From Streptomyces spinosisporus (lineage in GTDB: Bacteria > Actinomycetota > Actinomycetes > Streptomycetales > Streptomycetaceae), in assembly GCF_022698145.1 (NCBI RefSeq), contig NZ_JALDAX010000003.1, forward strand, positions 612,312-676,311: a DNA stretch of 64,000 nucleotides, read 5' to 3'. Position numbers and translations under genes: made by a program. This document shows, piece by piece, positions 1 through 7,382 of this stretch. Numbering within the stretch: position 1 is the stretch's first letter; the number at the start of each line of letters is the position of its first letter. The notes beneath the pieces were generated by a model. That model was not told where the DNA came from. It saw nothing but the letters and a program-made list of their open reading frames with translations, and did not search any database.

Positions 1-645
1 AGTCTCGCCACCAGTCAGGCCGACACTTGGCCCCCCGTCATGGGCATCGCCCGCCTCCACGACCACCTCAAGGCCACCGAGGACGCGAAGGAGCTGCGCG
101 CGCTCGAGCGCAGCCCCACCCAGATCGGGGCGTCCGCGGCCCCGCTCCGCATCGCCATCCTCGACACCATGACCGCAATCGACCAGCGCCTGGTCGACAG
201 CGCCGACATCATCGCCAGCCACGTCCAGCGGGACCCCGCCAACGGCAGCGTGCGCGTGGCCGGCCCCGGAGACGATGTCGCCCTTGCCCTGCGCACGCTG
301 ATCCTCAAGGACGAGGCCGACGCCAGACGGTGGAGCTACACCGACCCGCGCCGCCGTACCGCGCCGTTCGCCGCGGCCTGGCTCCTCGCCAGGATCGAGA
401 ACGCTCCTGGTCCCTTCGCCAAGCTGACCGGCGTGCACCAGGACGCCATCGCCACAGCCGCCCGATGGGCCGCCGACCAGATCGCACAAGCCCTGGAGAT
501 GGCCCGGAAGACGCAGGTCCTGGAACGCCCATGCCCGCACTGCCGCGGGCAGCTGCGCATCGAGGGCGGGGACGGCCAAGTGCCGGCCGTGAAGTGCAAG
601 GGCTGCGGGCGCACGTGGACGGGGCACACGAGCGACGTGGCGTGA
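1..645 (+). CDS. Phage hypothetical protein with C-terminal zinc ribbon (5' partial)
   Basis: The frame is open to the first base of the window, so the gene probably starts upstream; the first internal ATG is at 40. The protein is mostly helical and charged. Near its C-terminus it has a CPHC pair and a CKGC pair about 20 residues apart, followed by GRTW, which is typical of a structural zinc ribbon. Actinobacteriophages and Streptomyces mobile elements carry similar proteins of unknown role. I cannot assign a function; nucleic-acid binding is only a guess from the ribbon. Confidence 0.7.
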   Translation, partial: SLATSQADTWPPVMGIARLHDHLKATEDAKELRALERSPTQIGASAAPLRIAILDTMTAIDQRLVDSADIIASHVQRDPANGSVRVAGPGDDVALALRTLILKDEADARRWSYTDPRRRTAPFAAAWLLARIENAPGPFAKLTGVHQDAIATAARWAADQIAQALEMARKTQVLERPCPHCRGQLRIEGGDGQVPAVKCKGCGRTWTGHTSDVA

Positions 646-651
646 CCGGGA

Positions 652-858
652 TCAGTCGTCGTCGAAGCCGAGCACATCGTCCGGCCGGCAGTACGCGCAG
701 CCAGGCACTCCATCCGACAGTGCCACCCACGCTTCGTGCGCGTCGATCCAGCGCCTCTCGCCCGAGTCGACCGTGCAGCCGCGCTGGTGGACGGTGGCGT
801 ACTCCTCGCCGCCGCCCGACACCTTGTGCACGATCTTGAAGCGGGCCGAACCGGTCAC
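652..858 (-). CDS. Small phage hypothetical protein
   Basis: This 68-residue protein lies on the opposite strand to its left neighbour, and the two stops are 6 bases apart. It has a central Cys, a CAYC motif near the C-terminus and an acidic tail ending DDD. The arrangement of one Cys in the body and a CxxC near the end resembles small metal-binding phage proteins. No family is recognised. The convergent arrangement with the gene ending at 645 and the clean fit between neighbours support it as real. Confidence 0.55.
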   Translation of the reverse strand: MTGSARFKIVHKVSGGGEEYATVHQRGCTVDSGERRWIDAHEAWVALSDGVPGCAYCRPDDVLGFDDD

Positions 859-918
859 GTGAGGGATTCAAACAGCAGGCCCCCACCTCGTCGAGACGGG
901 GGCCTGCGGTGCGTACGG

Positions 919-1299
919 CTATGGCCGCCACTCCTCGCGGTAGCCGGGTCGGTCGCTGTACGGCAAGGCAAGTAGCCGCAACGTGCGGCACGGGTACTCC
1001 GGGTACGCGCCTGTCACCTCGCACTCCGCGCAGGCGTCCAGCGCCTCGGTAGGTAGCTCGATGGAGTGATGCAGCTCCAACATCCGCCGCTTGGCGTCGA
1101 TCTCGCGCAGCACCCGCGCCGGATCATGCTCGGCGATGTGGGCCGCGAAGCTCTTCAGCTTGGCGTCGATGTTCACGCCACCGGAATCGTAGACCTCTCC
1201 CGGCAGGTCCGGCGGTGCCCACCACGTCCCACCAGCCGCGCGGGCGATCCGCTCGTCCTCGTCGAGCTGGGCGCGCAGCCACTGCACAAGATCATCCAT
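919..1299 (-). CDS. DUF6221 family protein
   Basis: The 126-residue product begins MDDLVQWLRAQLDEDERIA and includes the WWAPPDL and ARVLREIDAKRRMLELH segments that I associate with DUF6221, a family common in Streptomyces phages and integrative elements. A Cys-rich tail (CAECE, later PCRTLR) follows. I chose ATG 1299 over an upstream TTG at 1314 because an AAGAGG ribosome-binding site lies 6 bases before it. The function is unknown. The gene sits just downstream of the ribbon-helix-helix-like gene, overlapping its 3' end by 8 bases, so the two are probably cotranscribed. Confidence 0.75.
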   Translation of the reverse strand: MDDLVQWLRAQLDEDERIARAAGGTWWAPPDLPGEVYDSGGVNIDAKLKSFAAHIAEHDPARVLREIDAKRRMLELHHSIELPTEALDACAECEVTGAYPEYPCRTLRLLALPYSDRPGYREEWRP

Positions 1300-1516
1300 C
1301 CGACGCCTCTTCAACGGGTGGCTCCTTGTCCGCGGACCACGGACCCGCCGGCGGCCGCTCCGGCATCTTCGCGCCCGGCTTCCGAAGGAACCAGGAGATG
1401 AACTCCCGGATCAGGGTGGCTCGATCAGTACCAAGCGCCTTCGCCGCCTCGTCGAAGTCGTACCACTGATCGCCAATGCGGATCTGGCGAGCAGGGGTCT
1501 TCGGCGCGTTTGGCAT
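1292..1516 (-). CDS. Ribbon-helix-helix-like small DNA-binding protein (putative)
   Basis: The 74-residue product starts MPNAPKTPARQIRIG. A beta-strand-like RQIRIGDQWY segment is followed by two predicted helices (DEAAKALG and DRATLIREFISWFLR), the shape of Arc/MetJ-type ribbon-helix-helix proteins. A Pro-rich acidic tail follows. I chose ATG 1516; the frame reaches 1552 but only through weaker starts, and no strong ribosome-binding site is visible. The gene begins directly next to five palindromic repeats (1534-1683), so autoregulation through those repeats is the natural inference. This has not been demonstrated. Confidence 0.65.
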   Translation of the reverse strand: MPNAPKTPARQIRIGDQWYDFDEAAKALGTDRATLIREFISWFLRKPGAKMPERPPAGPWSADKEPPVEEASDG

Positions 1517-1533
1517 GCGCAAACCGTATCGGC

Positions 1534-1683
1534 GTGTAGCTACAGGGGGCAATGCAGGCTCCTCTCATCGGTAGCTACACGCGAAGTACGGGAGCGGCTT
1601 GCGGTGTAGCTACACCCCACTCTAAGGTGTAGCTACACCCGCACTCAACCGGAGTCGCGGACTACTTGCGGTGTAGCTACACC
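1534..1683. promoter_or_regulatory. Five-copy palindromic operator array
   Basis: The palindrome GGTGTAGCTACACC occurs in full at 1603-1616, 1626-1639 and 1670-1683. Shorter copies lie at 1534-1544 (GTGTAGCTACA) and 1571-1580 (GTAGCTACAC). Successive centres are 35, 35, 23 and 44 bases apart. The array fills the space between the minus-strand ribbon-helix-helix-like gene and the plus-strand gene starting at 1698, and the last copy ends 14 bases before that start codon. This looks like a cooperative operator controlling divergent promoters. The binding protein is not proven. Confidence 0.75.
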
Positions 1684-1697
1684 CAAGGGGGGATCGC

Positions 1698-1853
1698 GTG
1701 ACCGAGCAACAGCCAAAGCCACAGCCCCAGGCGTGCACCGGATGCTCCGGCGCCGGCGGCCGCACCATCGACACCAGCAGCGGTGGCATCACCCGCCAGC
1801 ACTGGGTGCGCTGCCAGGCCTGCGGCGGCACCGGCAAGCAGGGCGGCATCTGA
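1698..1853 (+). CDS. 51-residue CxxCxGxG zinc-finger protein
   Basis: This short gene starts at GTG 1698 with an AGGGGGG ribosome-binding site 5 bases upstream. It encodes two DnaJ-type zinc-finger half motifs, CTGCSGAG and CQACGGTG, separated by about 25 residues. These are the usual pairs that fold around zinc in DnaJ Cys-rich domains. Nothing else of DnaJ is present. Its stop overlaps the next start (TGATG), so it is translationally coupled to the following gene. Its role is unknown. Confidence 0.6.
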   Translation: MTEQQPKPQPQACTGCSGAGGRTIDTSSGGITRQHWVRCQACGGTGKQGGI

Positions 1854-2032
1854 TGCCGGACACCTTCGGCGGCACCTGGAACCGCCCGCAGGACGACGGC
1901 CGCGGTCACTCACGCCGCCAGCTGGAGGACCGCGCCTCCTTCGACAACCAGCCGCAGACCAACTACGGCGGCTGCCTGCTGATCGCCCTCGTGTCGGTCG
2001 CCACGGCCGCGGTGTTCCGGAGGCGCAGCTGA
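1853..2032 (+). CDS. Small single-pass membrane protein
   Basis: The 59-residue product starts at an ATG that overlaps the previous stop. A polar, Gln/Asn/Arg-rich N-terminal half is followed by one hydrophobic segment (CLLIALVSVATAAVF) and a short RRRS tail, giving an N-out/C-in single-pass topology by the positive-inside rule. The family is not recognised. Its stop again overlaps the next ATG, continuing a chain of coupled tiny genes. Confidence 0.5.
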   Translation: MPDTFGGTWNRPQDDGRGHSRRQLEDRASFDNQPQTNYGGCLLIALVSVATAAVFRRRS

Positions 2033-2115
2033 TGGCCGGCGAGCACGAGCGCGCGAAAGAGCCGCTCCCGATCAGGCCGCCGCGCCCGCACCCGCAAGGC
2101 GTCATCCCCGCCTGA
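2032..2115 (+). CDS. 27-residue Pro/Arg-rich peptide
   Basis: This very small gene starts at ATG 2032, overlapping the preceding TGA, and ends at 2115. The peptide is basic and Pro-rich (IRPPRPHPQG) with no recognisable domain. The only support for its reality is the overlap pattern it shares with its neighbours; it could be a leader peptide or chance. Confidence 0.3.
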   Translation: MAGEHERAKEPLPIRPPRPHPQGVIPA

Positions 2116-2189
2116 CCCACAGACCGGCCGGGCCCGACATCCCCTGCGGGCCCGGCCACCACCAACACCGATCCAGAACAGGAACCCAC

Positions 2190-2300
2190 GTGTACAACCT
2201 GGCCACCACCGGCTTCTCCACCGTCATCTACGCCGTCACCGGAGTCATCGCCGTGGCAAGCGGCATCATCGCCAAGGTCTCCGGCAGGAGGAACCGGTGA
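2190..2300 (+). CDS. 36-residue single-pass membrane peptide
   Basis: Starts at GTG 2190 behind a CAGGAAC site and encodes one hydrophobic helix (STVIYAVTGVIAVASGIIA) ending with a basic SGRRNR tail. The last codons carry a strong AGGAGG that serves as the ribosome-binding site of the downstream glycosyltransferase, whose GTG overlaps this stop (GTGA). A small partner or anchor peptide for the glycosyltransferase is possible but unproven. Confidence 0.5.
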   Translation: MYNLATTGFSTVIYAVTGVIAVASGIIAKVSGRRNR

Positions 2301-3523
2301 CCAGTCGCCCCACCCTGACGTTCATCGTCCCCGCCTACAACGAAGAGGAAGGCCTCCCCGCCACCCTCGAATCGCTGCTGCGGCAGACCGAACCCGCGCA
2401 AGAGATCATCGTCGTCAACGACGGATCCACCGACCGCACCCACGAGGTCGCCGCCTCCTACGGCGTCACCGTCCTCGACGCACCCGGCACCGGATCCAAG
2501 GCCGGCGCACAGAACTACGCGCTCCCGCACTGCACGACGGATCTCGTCCTGCCCGTCGACGCAGACACCGTCCTCGCCGACGACTACGCCGCCCTCATCC
2601 GCGACCCCTTCGACGACGCCAACGTCGCCATCGCGGCCGGCTGCGTCATGACCCGCTTCACCAACACCGTGTGGGAACGCGGCAGGCAGATCGAATACCT
2701 CTTCGGCTTCCACTGGTTCCGCCCCGTCCAACAGGCCTACGGCTCCCCAGTCGTCTGCTCCGGATGCTGCTCCGCCTTCCGCACCGACATGCTCCGCGCG
2801 TTTGGCGGCTTCCCCGCACGCACGATCGTCGAGGACATCGACTACAGCTGGTCGCAGCAGATCGCAGGACACCGCGCCGTGTACGTCGCCGACGCGGTCG
2901 CCTACGCGGCCGAGCCGATCAACGCGAAGTTCATGAAGAAGCAGCTGTGGCGATGGAAGTCCGGCTACTTCCAGAACGTCCGCCAGCACGCGCGCGGCCT
3001 CATCACCCGCAAACGGTGGCTCGCCCTGTGGGTGGGCCTGTCCGTGGCGGAGATCCTCCTGTCCCCGGTCATGCTCACGCTGCCCGTGTGGTGGGCGACG
3101 CACGGGCATTCCGCACTGTCGGTGGCCGCATGGTGGATCGGCGGTGAGGCACTCACGCTCGCTCCGGCGCTCGCCTACGCCACGGCGAAGCGGAAGATCA
3201 ACCCGCTCAAGGTCATCGCCTGTTACCCGTCGTTCTACGTCCTGAAGTTCTTCAACGCCTACTACGACTGGAAGGCGTTGATCAACGAGCTCGTGCTCGT
3301 ACCCCTCGGGCTGTCCCGTGGGCTGCACGTGTACGAGAAGGGCCGCGCCGACGCGCGACGCAGACGCCACGCGGGCGCGCACCGCGGGTTGCTCGCCTCG
3401 AAGCCTCAGCCGGTCGCGGCCGATCCCGTGCCCGTCGATGACGACACCTTGCAGATCCCGCTGGTGAAGCTCCGCGATCCCGACACCGAGCGGACGTTGC
3501 AGACCGCCCTGCCCGCCCGCTGA
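2297..3523 (+). CDS. Membrane-bound family 2 glycosyltransferase
   Basis: The 408-residue protein shows the classic GT-A/GT2 signature: an N-terminal VPAYNEEEGLP strand-loop, D42 of NDGSTD, DAD at 88-90 for nucleotide-sugar and metal binding, an ED acceptor motif at 179-180, and QLWRW at 216-220, the processive-synthase Q-x-x-R-W type motif. Two or three hydrophobic segments lie between about 240 and 325, so it is probably anchored in the cytoplasmic membrane. The C-terminal 70 residues are polar. Hyaluronan/cellulose-synthase-like enzymes and polyprenyl glycosyltransferases share this layout. In a prophage a role in changing the host envelope is plausible, but the substrate is unknown. Confidence 0.85.
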   Translation: MTSRPTLTFIVPAYNEEEGLPATLESLLRQTEPAQEIIVVNDGSTDRTHEVAASYGVTVLDAPGTGSKAGAQNYALPHCTTDLVLPVDADTVLADDYAALIRDPFDDANVAIAAGCVMTRFTNTVWERGRQIEYLFGFHWFRPVQQAYGSPVVCSGCCSAFRTDMLRAFGGFPARTIVEDIDYSWSQQIAGHRAVYVADAVAYAAEPINAKFMKKQLWRWKSGYFQNVRQHARGLITRKRWLALWVGLSVAEILLSPVMLTLPVWWATHGHSALSVAAWWIGGEALTLAPALAYATAKRKINPLKVIACYPSFYVLKFFNAYYDWKALINELVLVPLGLSRGLHVYEKGRADARRRRHAGAHRGLLASKPQPVAADPVPVDDDTLQIPLVKLRDPDTERTLQTALPAR

Positions 3524-3559
3524 CCGCCCCTTGATAACTCGACGGAGAGAGAACCGGAA

Positions 3560-3754
3560 ATGACCAGCTACGTCATCCACGTCTGGGACAACAACGAGAA
3601 CCTCGTCAACCAGCACCCGGTCAGCGCCGACAGCGACGCAACAGCCCGCGCCGAGCTCGACCAGGTGGCCCGCCAATTCGCCCGCGACCACGAGCTGGAA
3701 CTCGCCTACCCGATGGGCGGCGCAGTGATCGCCCGCACGCCGGGGCGGGCCTGA
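3560..3754 (+). CDS. Small phage hypothetical protein
   Basis: This 64-residue protein follows the glycosyltransferase by 36 bases, with an [12 protein letters not shown] ribosome-binding site before ATG 3560. The sequence (YVIHVWDNNENLV, then a helix AELDQVARQFARDHELEL) looks like a compact beta-beta-alpha fold. No family is recognised. The next 157 bases (3755-3911) contain only GC-rich sequence with no gene I can support. Confidence 0.5.
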   Translation: MTSYVIHVWDNNENLVNQHPVSADSDATARAELDQVARQFARDHELELAYPMGGAVIARTPGRA

Positions 3755-3911
3755 AAGCAGCGGCGCCAGGACGGGCCCGGCCGTTCGGTGGTCGCCCAGC
3801 ACAGCCAGGCCGCGCCACATCTGCCGCCACACCGGGAGCCACACCCGCGGCCACTCGCCCGCCACAAACCCGCCGCATCTGCGGCACCAACACTGAACGG
3901 AGTGAGGCCTC

Positions 3912-4262
3912 GTGGCCGGCATGTCCCGTGACACCCGCATCCTCATCGTCGCCTGCCTCACCGGCCACGGCATGACCCTGCCGGAGATCGCGAGTGAGCT
4001 GGGCGTTTCCAAGGAAACCGTGCGCAGGGACCTCCAGAATGCGCCCGCACCCGAGCCGCCCCCTGTGGCGGCCGACGCGGTGCCGGACAACGCACTCGTG
4101 CTGCCCCTGGACGAGCCACTGAGCGAGGCACTTCGGGTACTCCGCTCGGTCCACAACGGGCCCGACACGGCGGCGCAGAATGTGGCGGCCGTACGGGCCG
4201 CGGTGCGCGCCACGGCCGACGCGGTGATTGACGCGCGCACGCCTCACCCGGCCAGGACGTAG
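3912..4262 (+). CDS. Helix-turn-helix protein
   Basis: The 116-residue protein has an N-terminal helix-turn-helix. The segment around residues 20-38 (MTLPEIASELGVSKETVRRDL) matches the DeoR/sigma-region-4 type recognition pattern. A Pro/Ala-rich linker and a helical C-terminal region (LRVLRSVHNG to ATADAVIDA) follow. The start is GTG 3912, or ATG 3921 in the same frame. It is too short for a full DeoR regulator. It may be a phage regulator or a small terminase-like DNA-binding protein; I prefer the regulator because a better terminase candidate lies at 7383. Confidence 0.6.
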   Translation: MAGMSRDTRILIVACLTGHGMTLPEIASELGVSKETVRRDLQNAPAPEPPPVAADAVPDNALVLPLDEPLSEALRVLRSVHNGPDTAAQNVAAVRAAVRATADAVIDARTPHPART

Positions 4263-4264
4263 CC

Positions 4265-4411
4265 GTGTTAGCCGGCCTGTTCTTCGCCGCCTGTGCCGCG
4301 CTCGCCCTCGCCGGGCTGTGGCTCATCGTCCCTCGCGACGTCCCCAAGATCTCCGGGACGTGCGCGCTCATCCTGACCTTCGCCGCGCTCGCCGTGGCCA
4401 TCCTCCACTGA
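4265..4411 (+). CDS. 48-residue two-helix membrane protein
   Basis: Begins at GTG 4265, 2 bases after the preceding stop, and encodes two hydrophobic segments (LFFAACAALALAGLWLIV and ALILTFAALAVAIL) joined by a short PRDVPKISGT turn. This hairpin membrane topology is common in small mobile-element proteins. No family is recognised, and coupling to the upstream helix-turn-helix gene is likely. Confidence 0.45.
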   Translation: MLAGLFFAACAALALAGLWLIVPRDVPKISGTCALILTFAALAVAILH

Positions 4412-4421
4412 GGCACCAGCA

Positions 4422-4949
4422 ATGGCTCTGCCACCACTCGACATCCCGACCTACGGCCTGGTCTCCCTCGGAGGCGTCACCGTCGGACTCTCCCTGTTCG
4501 CCTGGGACTTCACCCGCTGGTGGAACAGCCACAAGAAGCGCCTCGCCCTGCGCGCCTTGAGCGACCTGCTGCCCCAGCTGCTGTGCATGGCGTACGGCGC
4601 GCTACTGATCCTGTCCGCCGGCGGCATCATCGGCGCCATCGCCGACTGGTCCCTGTGGGGCACGAACACCGCCGGCGACATCGTCCTGGTCTACGGCCTC
4701 GGCGCCTCAACCCCGAACGTGACCAGGGCCAGCCACCTCGCGCTCACCCCCGGCGGGCACGCCGCGATCATCATCATCACTGTCGTCGTCCTCGCGGTCT
4801 GCTCCAGGAAGGGCGTGCGCTGGGACTTCGTCCGCCAGATCCTCGCCGGGATCGCCCTCGGCCTCGCGTCCAGCATCGCGGGCGCCGTAGGCCTCATCGT
4901 CGCCCCGTCCGTCTCGTGGGCCGGCGACTACGTGATGGGGCTGCTGTGA
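4422..4949 (+). CDS. Multi-pass membrane protein
   Basis: The 175-residue protein has about five hydrophobic segments: around 13-30, 55-75, 85-95, 115-130 and 140-170. Basic HKKR and RKGVRW loops lie between them. It overlaps the start of the next gene (GTGA). It resembles in size and topology the spread-type (Spd) membrane proteins of Streptomyces conjugative elements, but I do not recognise the family from sequence. Its partner is probably the next gene. Confidence 0.6.
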   Translation: MALPPLDIPTYGLVSLGGVTVGLSLFAWDFTRWWNSHKKRLALRALSDLLPQLLCMAYGALLILSAGGIIGAIADWSLWGTNTAGDIVLVYGLGASTPNVTRASHLALTPGGHAAIIIITVVVLAVCSRKGVRWDFVRQILAGIALGLASSIAGAVGLIVAPSVSWAGDYVMGLL

Positions 4950-5569
4950 AGCGGCCGGCCGAGGACGAGCCCGCCGAGCAGGCCGAGGAACTGGGGGAGG
5001 AGGACGAGCCCAGCCGCGCGGCGAAGGGCGCCGTGATCGTGGTCCTCGCGCTGATCGTGTGGCGTCTGCTGGTCGCCTTCCCGAACGTGGCGTACGTCAT
5101 CGTCGGGATTCTCGGGACTCTGGGCGTGCAGAAGTGGCAGGCCTGGCGTGCGAAGCGCAGCGATGCCACGGAGGCCGCAGAGGAGGCCGTGCCGCCGGAT
5201 GTCGGCGCAGCGTTGCGCCGCCTCGTTGGCGACGACAACGGCGTACTCCTCACCCGCCTCCAACGTGACCTGAAGCTGCCGAACACGAAGGTCGTGAAGC
5301 GTCTCCTCGACGCCGACGGCATCACGTGGAAGGCCGTGCGCACCCCACACGGGAATGGCCCGGGTGTCCACAAGAACGACATCCCGGCCGCCCCTCCCCT
5401 TGTCGCCGACGCGCATAGCGAGGGTTGTTGTTGCAGGTCAGGCGACAACAGCAACAGCAACAACGGCCTTGGAGAGGGCCCCGGAGAGGGGATCCGTGTA
5501 GAGCGCACCGATGCCGGACTGCGGATCTTCGACCTCCTTGAGGACTACTTCAACAGCCGGGGGAGGTGA
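4946..5569 (+). CDS. Membrane-anchored winged-helix protein of mobile elements
   Basis: The 207-residue product starts at GTG 4946 overlapping the upstream stop. Layout: an acidic N-terminus, a hydrophobic pair at about 30-62, a basic WRAKR stretch, and a soluble winged-helix-like region at about 90-135 (LLTRLQRDLKLPNTKVVKRLL, then VRTPHGNGPGVHKND). From memory, similar VRTPxGNGPGVHxDD domains recur in Streptomyces integrative elements near transfer and spread genes; this recollection is not checked. A Cys-rich and Ser/Asn/Gly-rich C-terminus follows (GCCCRSG, NSNSNN). Function unknown; a membrane-tethered regulator is the best reading. Confidence 0.55.
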   Translation: MKRPAEDEPAEQAEELGEEDEPSRAAKGAVIVVLALIVWRLLVAFPNVAYVIVGILGTLGVQKWQAWRAKRSDATEAAEEAVPPDVGAALRRLVGDDNGVLLTRLQRDLKLPNTKVVKRLLDADGITWKAVRTPHGNGPGVHKNDIPAAPPLVADAHSEGCCCRSGDNSNSNNGLGEGPGEGIRVERTDAGLRIFDLLEDYFNSRGR

Positions 5570-5576
5570 GCGACCG

Positions 5577-5660
5577 ATGATCCGACGCCTCCGCGCCACC
5601 CTCGGCTATGAGTACTGCGCCATCTGCGGATGGTGGACCAAGCCGCACTGCGGGCACTGA
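5577..5660 (+). CDS. 27-residue Cys/His mini-protein
   Basis: ATG 5577 lies 7 bases after the previous stop, with GGGAGG before it. The peptide carries CAIC and a terminal HCGH, a possible small zinc knuckle. It is immediately followed by a strong transcription terminator at 5669-5703, so it would be the last gene of this transcription unit. Confidence is limited by its size. Confidence 0.4.
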   Translation: MIRRLRATLGYEYCAICGWWTKPHCGH

Positions 5661-5668
5661 TCCCGACC

Positions 5669-5703
5669 GGGCCCCGCCGCGAACCCCTCCCGCGGCGGGG
5701 CCC
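5669..5703 (+). terminator. Strong hairpin terminator
   Basis: A perfect 13-bp inverted repeat, GGGCCCCGCCGCG at 5669-5681 and its complement at 5691-5703, encloses a 9-base loop. It directly follows the last small gene of the left-arm operon. Like many actinobacterial terminators it has no long U tract. Confidence 0.8.
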
Positions 5704-5722
5704 GTTACGTCATCCTGGCCTC

Positions 5723-6193
5723 ATGCCTGCCGCTCTCCGCTTCACCGGTGAAGACAAGGACCTGACCCTGGACGAGCTCGCCGAGTTCGTGGACGCCGCG
5801 CGCAAGGCCGGCGTGCCCGGCGACAACCCCGTACGCGCCGAACTCTCCACCAGCTGCAAGATCAAGGAGATTGAAGGTCTCCACCGAAGTCGACAGGAGC
5901 TGACCATGAAGTGGCCGCATCGTCGCTCTGCGCCCGAGCCAGCGCCCGCGCGGCCGCGCGCGAACCCCACTCTCATCGCCGTCCTGGAGCACGACCTTCT
6001 CGGCATCCCGCCCAAGGCCGGCACCGTGGCCGCGCTCACCATCGCTCTCCGGCGATCCGGAACCTGCCTGGAGCACGAGCCCGAGGACACGACGACGTAC
6101 CAGGATCTGCCGCATCGTGTCGGCCTGTGCGGCCGCTGCGGCGTGAGCATGATCCAGGACGAAAGTGGCGAGTGGGTGCTGGCGCAGGCCTGA
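5723..6193 (+). CDS. Phage hypothetical protein with C-terminal CxxC
   Basis: The 156-residue protein starts at ATG 5723 just behind the terminator. Residues 1-60 form a small acidic helical domain (TLDELAEFVDAARKAGV). After an internal MKWPHRR, residues 70-156 form a second region ending in LCGRCGVSMI, a likely metal-binding turn. The internal ATG at 5906 has its own GACAGGAGCTG ribosome-binding site, so two products or two ancestral genes fused in frame are possible. Function unknown. Confidence 0.55.
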   Translation: MPAALRFTGEDKDLTLDELAEFVDAARKAGVPGDNPVRAELSTSCKIKEIEGLHRSRQELTMKWPHRRSAPEPAPARPRANPTLIAVLEHDLLGIPPKAGTVAALTIALRRSGTCLEHEPEDTTTYQDLPHRVGLCGRCGVSMIQDESGEWVLAQA

Positions 6194-6401
6194 CGTTCTG
6201 GGCACACTGGCGCTGCGCGACCGACGCATCCGGGCTCCTGCTGTGCGCCCAACGGCCCGCCGTCCCCCCTGTGACCGCGGGCCGACGCGCATCCTGACGC
6301 CCGTCATGACGGGCCGGAACGTCACAGAACAGCCACACCCGCACAGGATCACCACAACCGGCGCAATGATGCCCCCTCAGCAACCGTGTCCAGGGGGGAC
6401 C

Positions 6402-7214
6402 ATGAGCTACCAGCAGCCACCACCGCAGCCCGGCTGGGCACAGCCCCAGCAGCCCGCATGGGGCCCACCGCCACCAGCTCCACAGCCACCGAAGAAGGCA
6501 GGCGGGAAGATCGCGGCGATCGGCTGTCTCAGCAGCCTCGCCTTCCTGATCCTGATCGTCATCGTGGCGGCCCTGGCCGACGGCAGCAACGACAAGCCCG
6601 AGACGAAGGCTCCGCCGTACAAGGTCGTGGAGCAGGACGACACCGGCCACAAGCGCAACGTCGTGGTCGAGGTCGAGACCACCAAGAACCTGCGTGCCGT
6701 CTTCGACGCCGTGGCCAACGACCTCACCGACGAGGCTGGCTACTCCATCATCATCAACTGCTCAACCGGTGGCACAAAGGACCTCGACAACCGCCTGGCC
6801 AACGGGCAGAAGGCAGTGGGGAACATGGGCGCTGCCACGACCGGACTCAAGGCGGGCGGGACCGAATTCTCCACGAACGCTGGTCAGAAGTGCCCGGTGA
6901 GCGCCGCCGACAAGGCCAAGGACGAGGCAGATCGGAAGGCCGCGCAGAAGGCAGCCGGCATCCCACCCGAGCCGACAGGAGCCGACCGGCGAAGGCTCCT
7001 CGCCACCCTGGCCGCAGTCGCCCCGGACGTAGTGCGGTACGAGGACAAGGCCGTTGAAGCCGCACGCAACCAGTGCTCAGCGATCAATGGAGGATCGCAT
7101 CGGCTTAACTGGGTAGCGTCTCAGCGCTTCACGTACAAGGACGTGACGACGTCAGAAGCGCAGGGCGCGAAGATCAACGGGGCGCTGAAGCGTTCAGGAT
7201 TCTGCAAGGTCTAG
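6402..7214 (+). CDS. Pro/Gln-rich single-pass membrane protein with extracytoplasmic domain
   Basis: ATG 6402 follows an AGGGGGG ribosome-binding site. The first 35 residues are Pro/Gln-rich, ending PPKKAGG. One transmembrane helix spans about residues 40-60 (IGCLSSLAFLILIVIVAALA). The remaining 200 residues are soluble and polar with several Cys and would lie outside the membrane. The layout is typical of Streptomyces secreted or membrane DUF4190-neighbour proteins and of phage conversion proteins. In a prophage left arm it could contribute to surface exclusion, but this is inference. The 208 bases before it hold no other supported gene. Confidence 0.6.
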   Translation: MSYQQPPPQPGWAQPQQPAWGPPPPAPQPPKKAGGKIAAIGCLSSLAFLILIVIVAALADGSNDKPETKAPPYKVVEQDDTGHKRNVVVEVETTKNLRAVFDAVANDLTDEAGYSIIINCSTGGTKDLDNRLANGQKAVGNMGAATTGLKAGGTEFSTNAGQKCPVSAADKAKDEADRKAAQKAAGIPPEPTGADRRRLLATLAAVAPDVVRYEDKAVEAARNQCSAINGGSHRLNWVASQRFTYKDVTTSEAQGAKINGALKRSGFCKV

Positions 7215-7271
7215 GCGCGACACTACGGGTGTAGTTGCATTTCCGATCACAGTCAGGCAGCCTGTCTGCAA

Positions 7272-7358
7272 GTCCGGCGTGCCCGGACACACTGACTCAT
7301 AACCAGATTGATTCGCGCCCCTCGGGCGCATGAGGAGGCCCGCCACTGTGCGGGCCTC
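7272..7358. other. Cluster of three hairpins before the terminase genes
   Basis: Three perfect inverted repeats follow each other: GTCCGG/CCGGAC at 7272-7288, GCGCCC/GGGCGC at 7315-7329 and GAGGCCCGC/GCGGGCCTC at 7335-7358. The last can act as a terminator for the upstream gene. Their position in the only gap before the small terminase gene is where siphophages usually keep their cos or pac site. Which role applies cannot be decided from sequence alone. Confidence 0.5.
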
Positions 7359-7382
7359 CGCCATGTCCAGGGGGTGACCCGC

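Noticed and set aside
3755..3911. Possible 48-residue frame from GTG 3789
   Set aside because: It has His/Pro-rich sequence, no ribosome-binding site and overlaps the start of the helix-turn-helix gene in another frame.
2228..4240. Long minus-strand open frame opposite the glycosyltransferase region
   Set aside because: High-GC shadow frame; the opposite strand carries genes with clear ribosome-binding sites and GT2 motifs, while this product has low-complexity Arg/Gly/Val composition and no domain.
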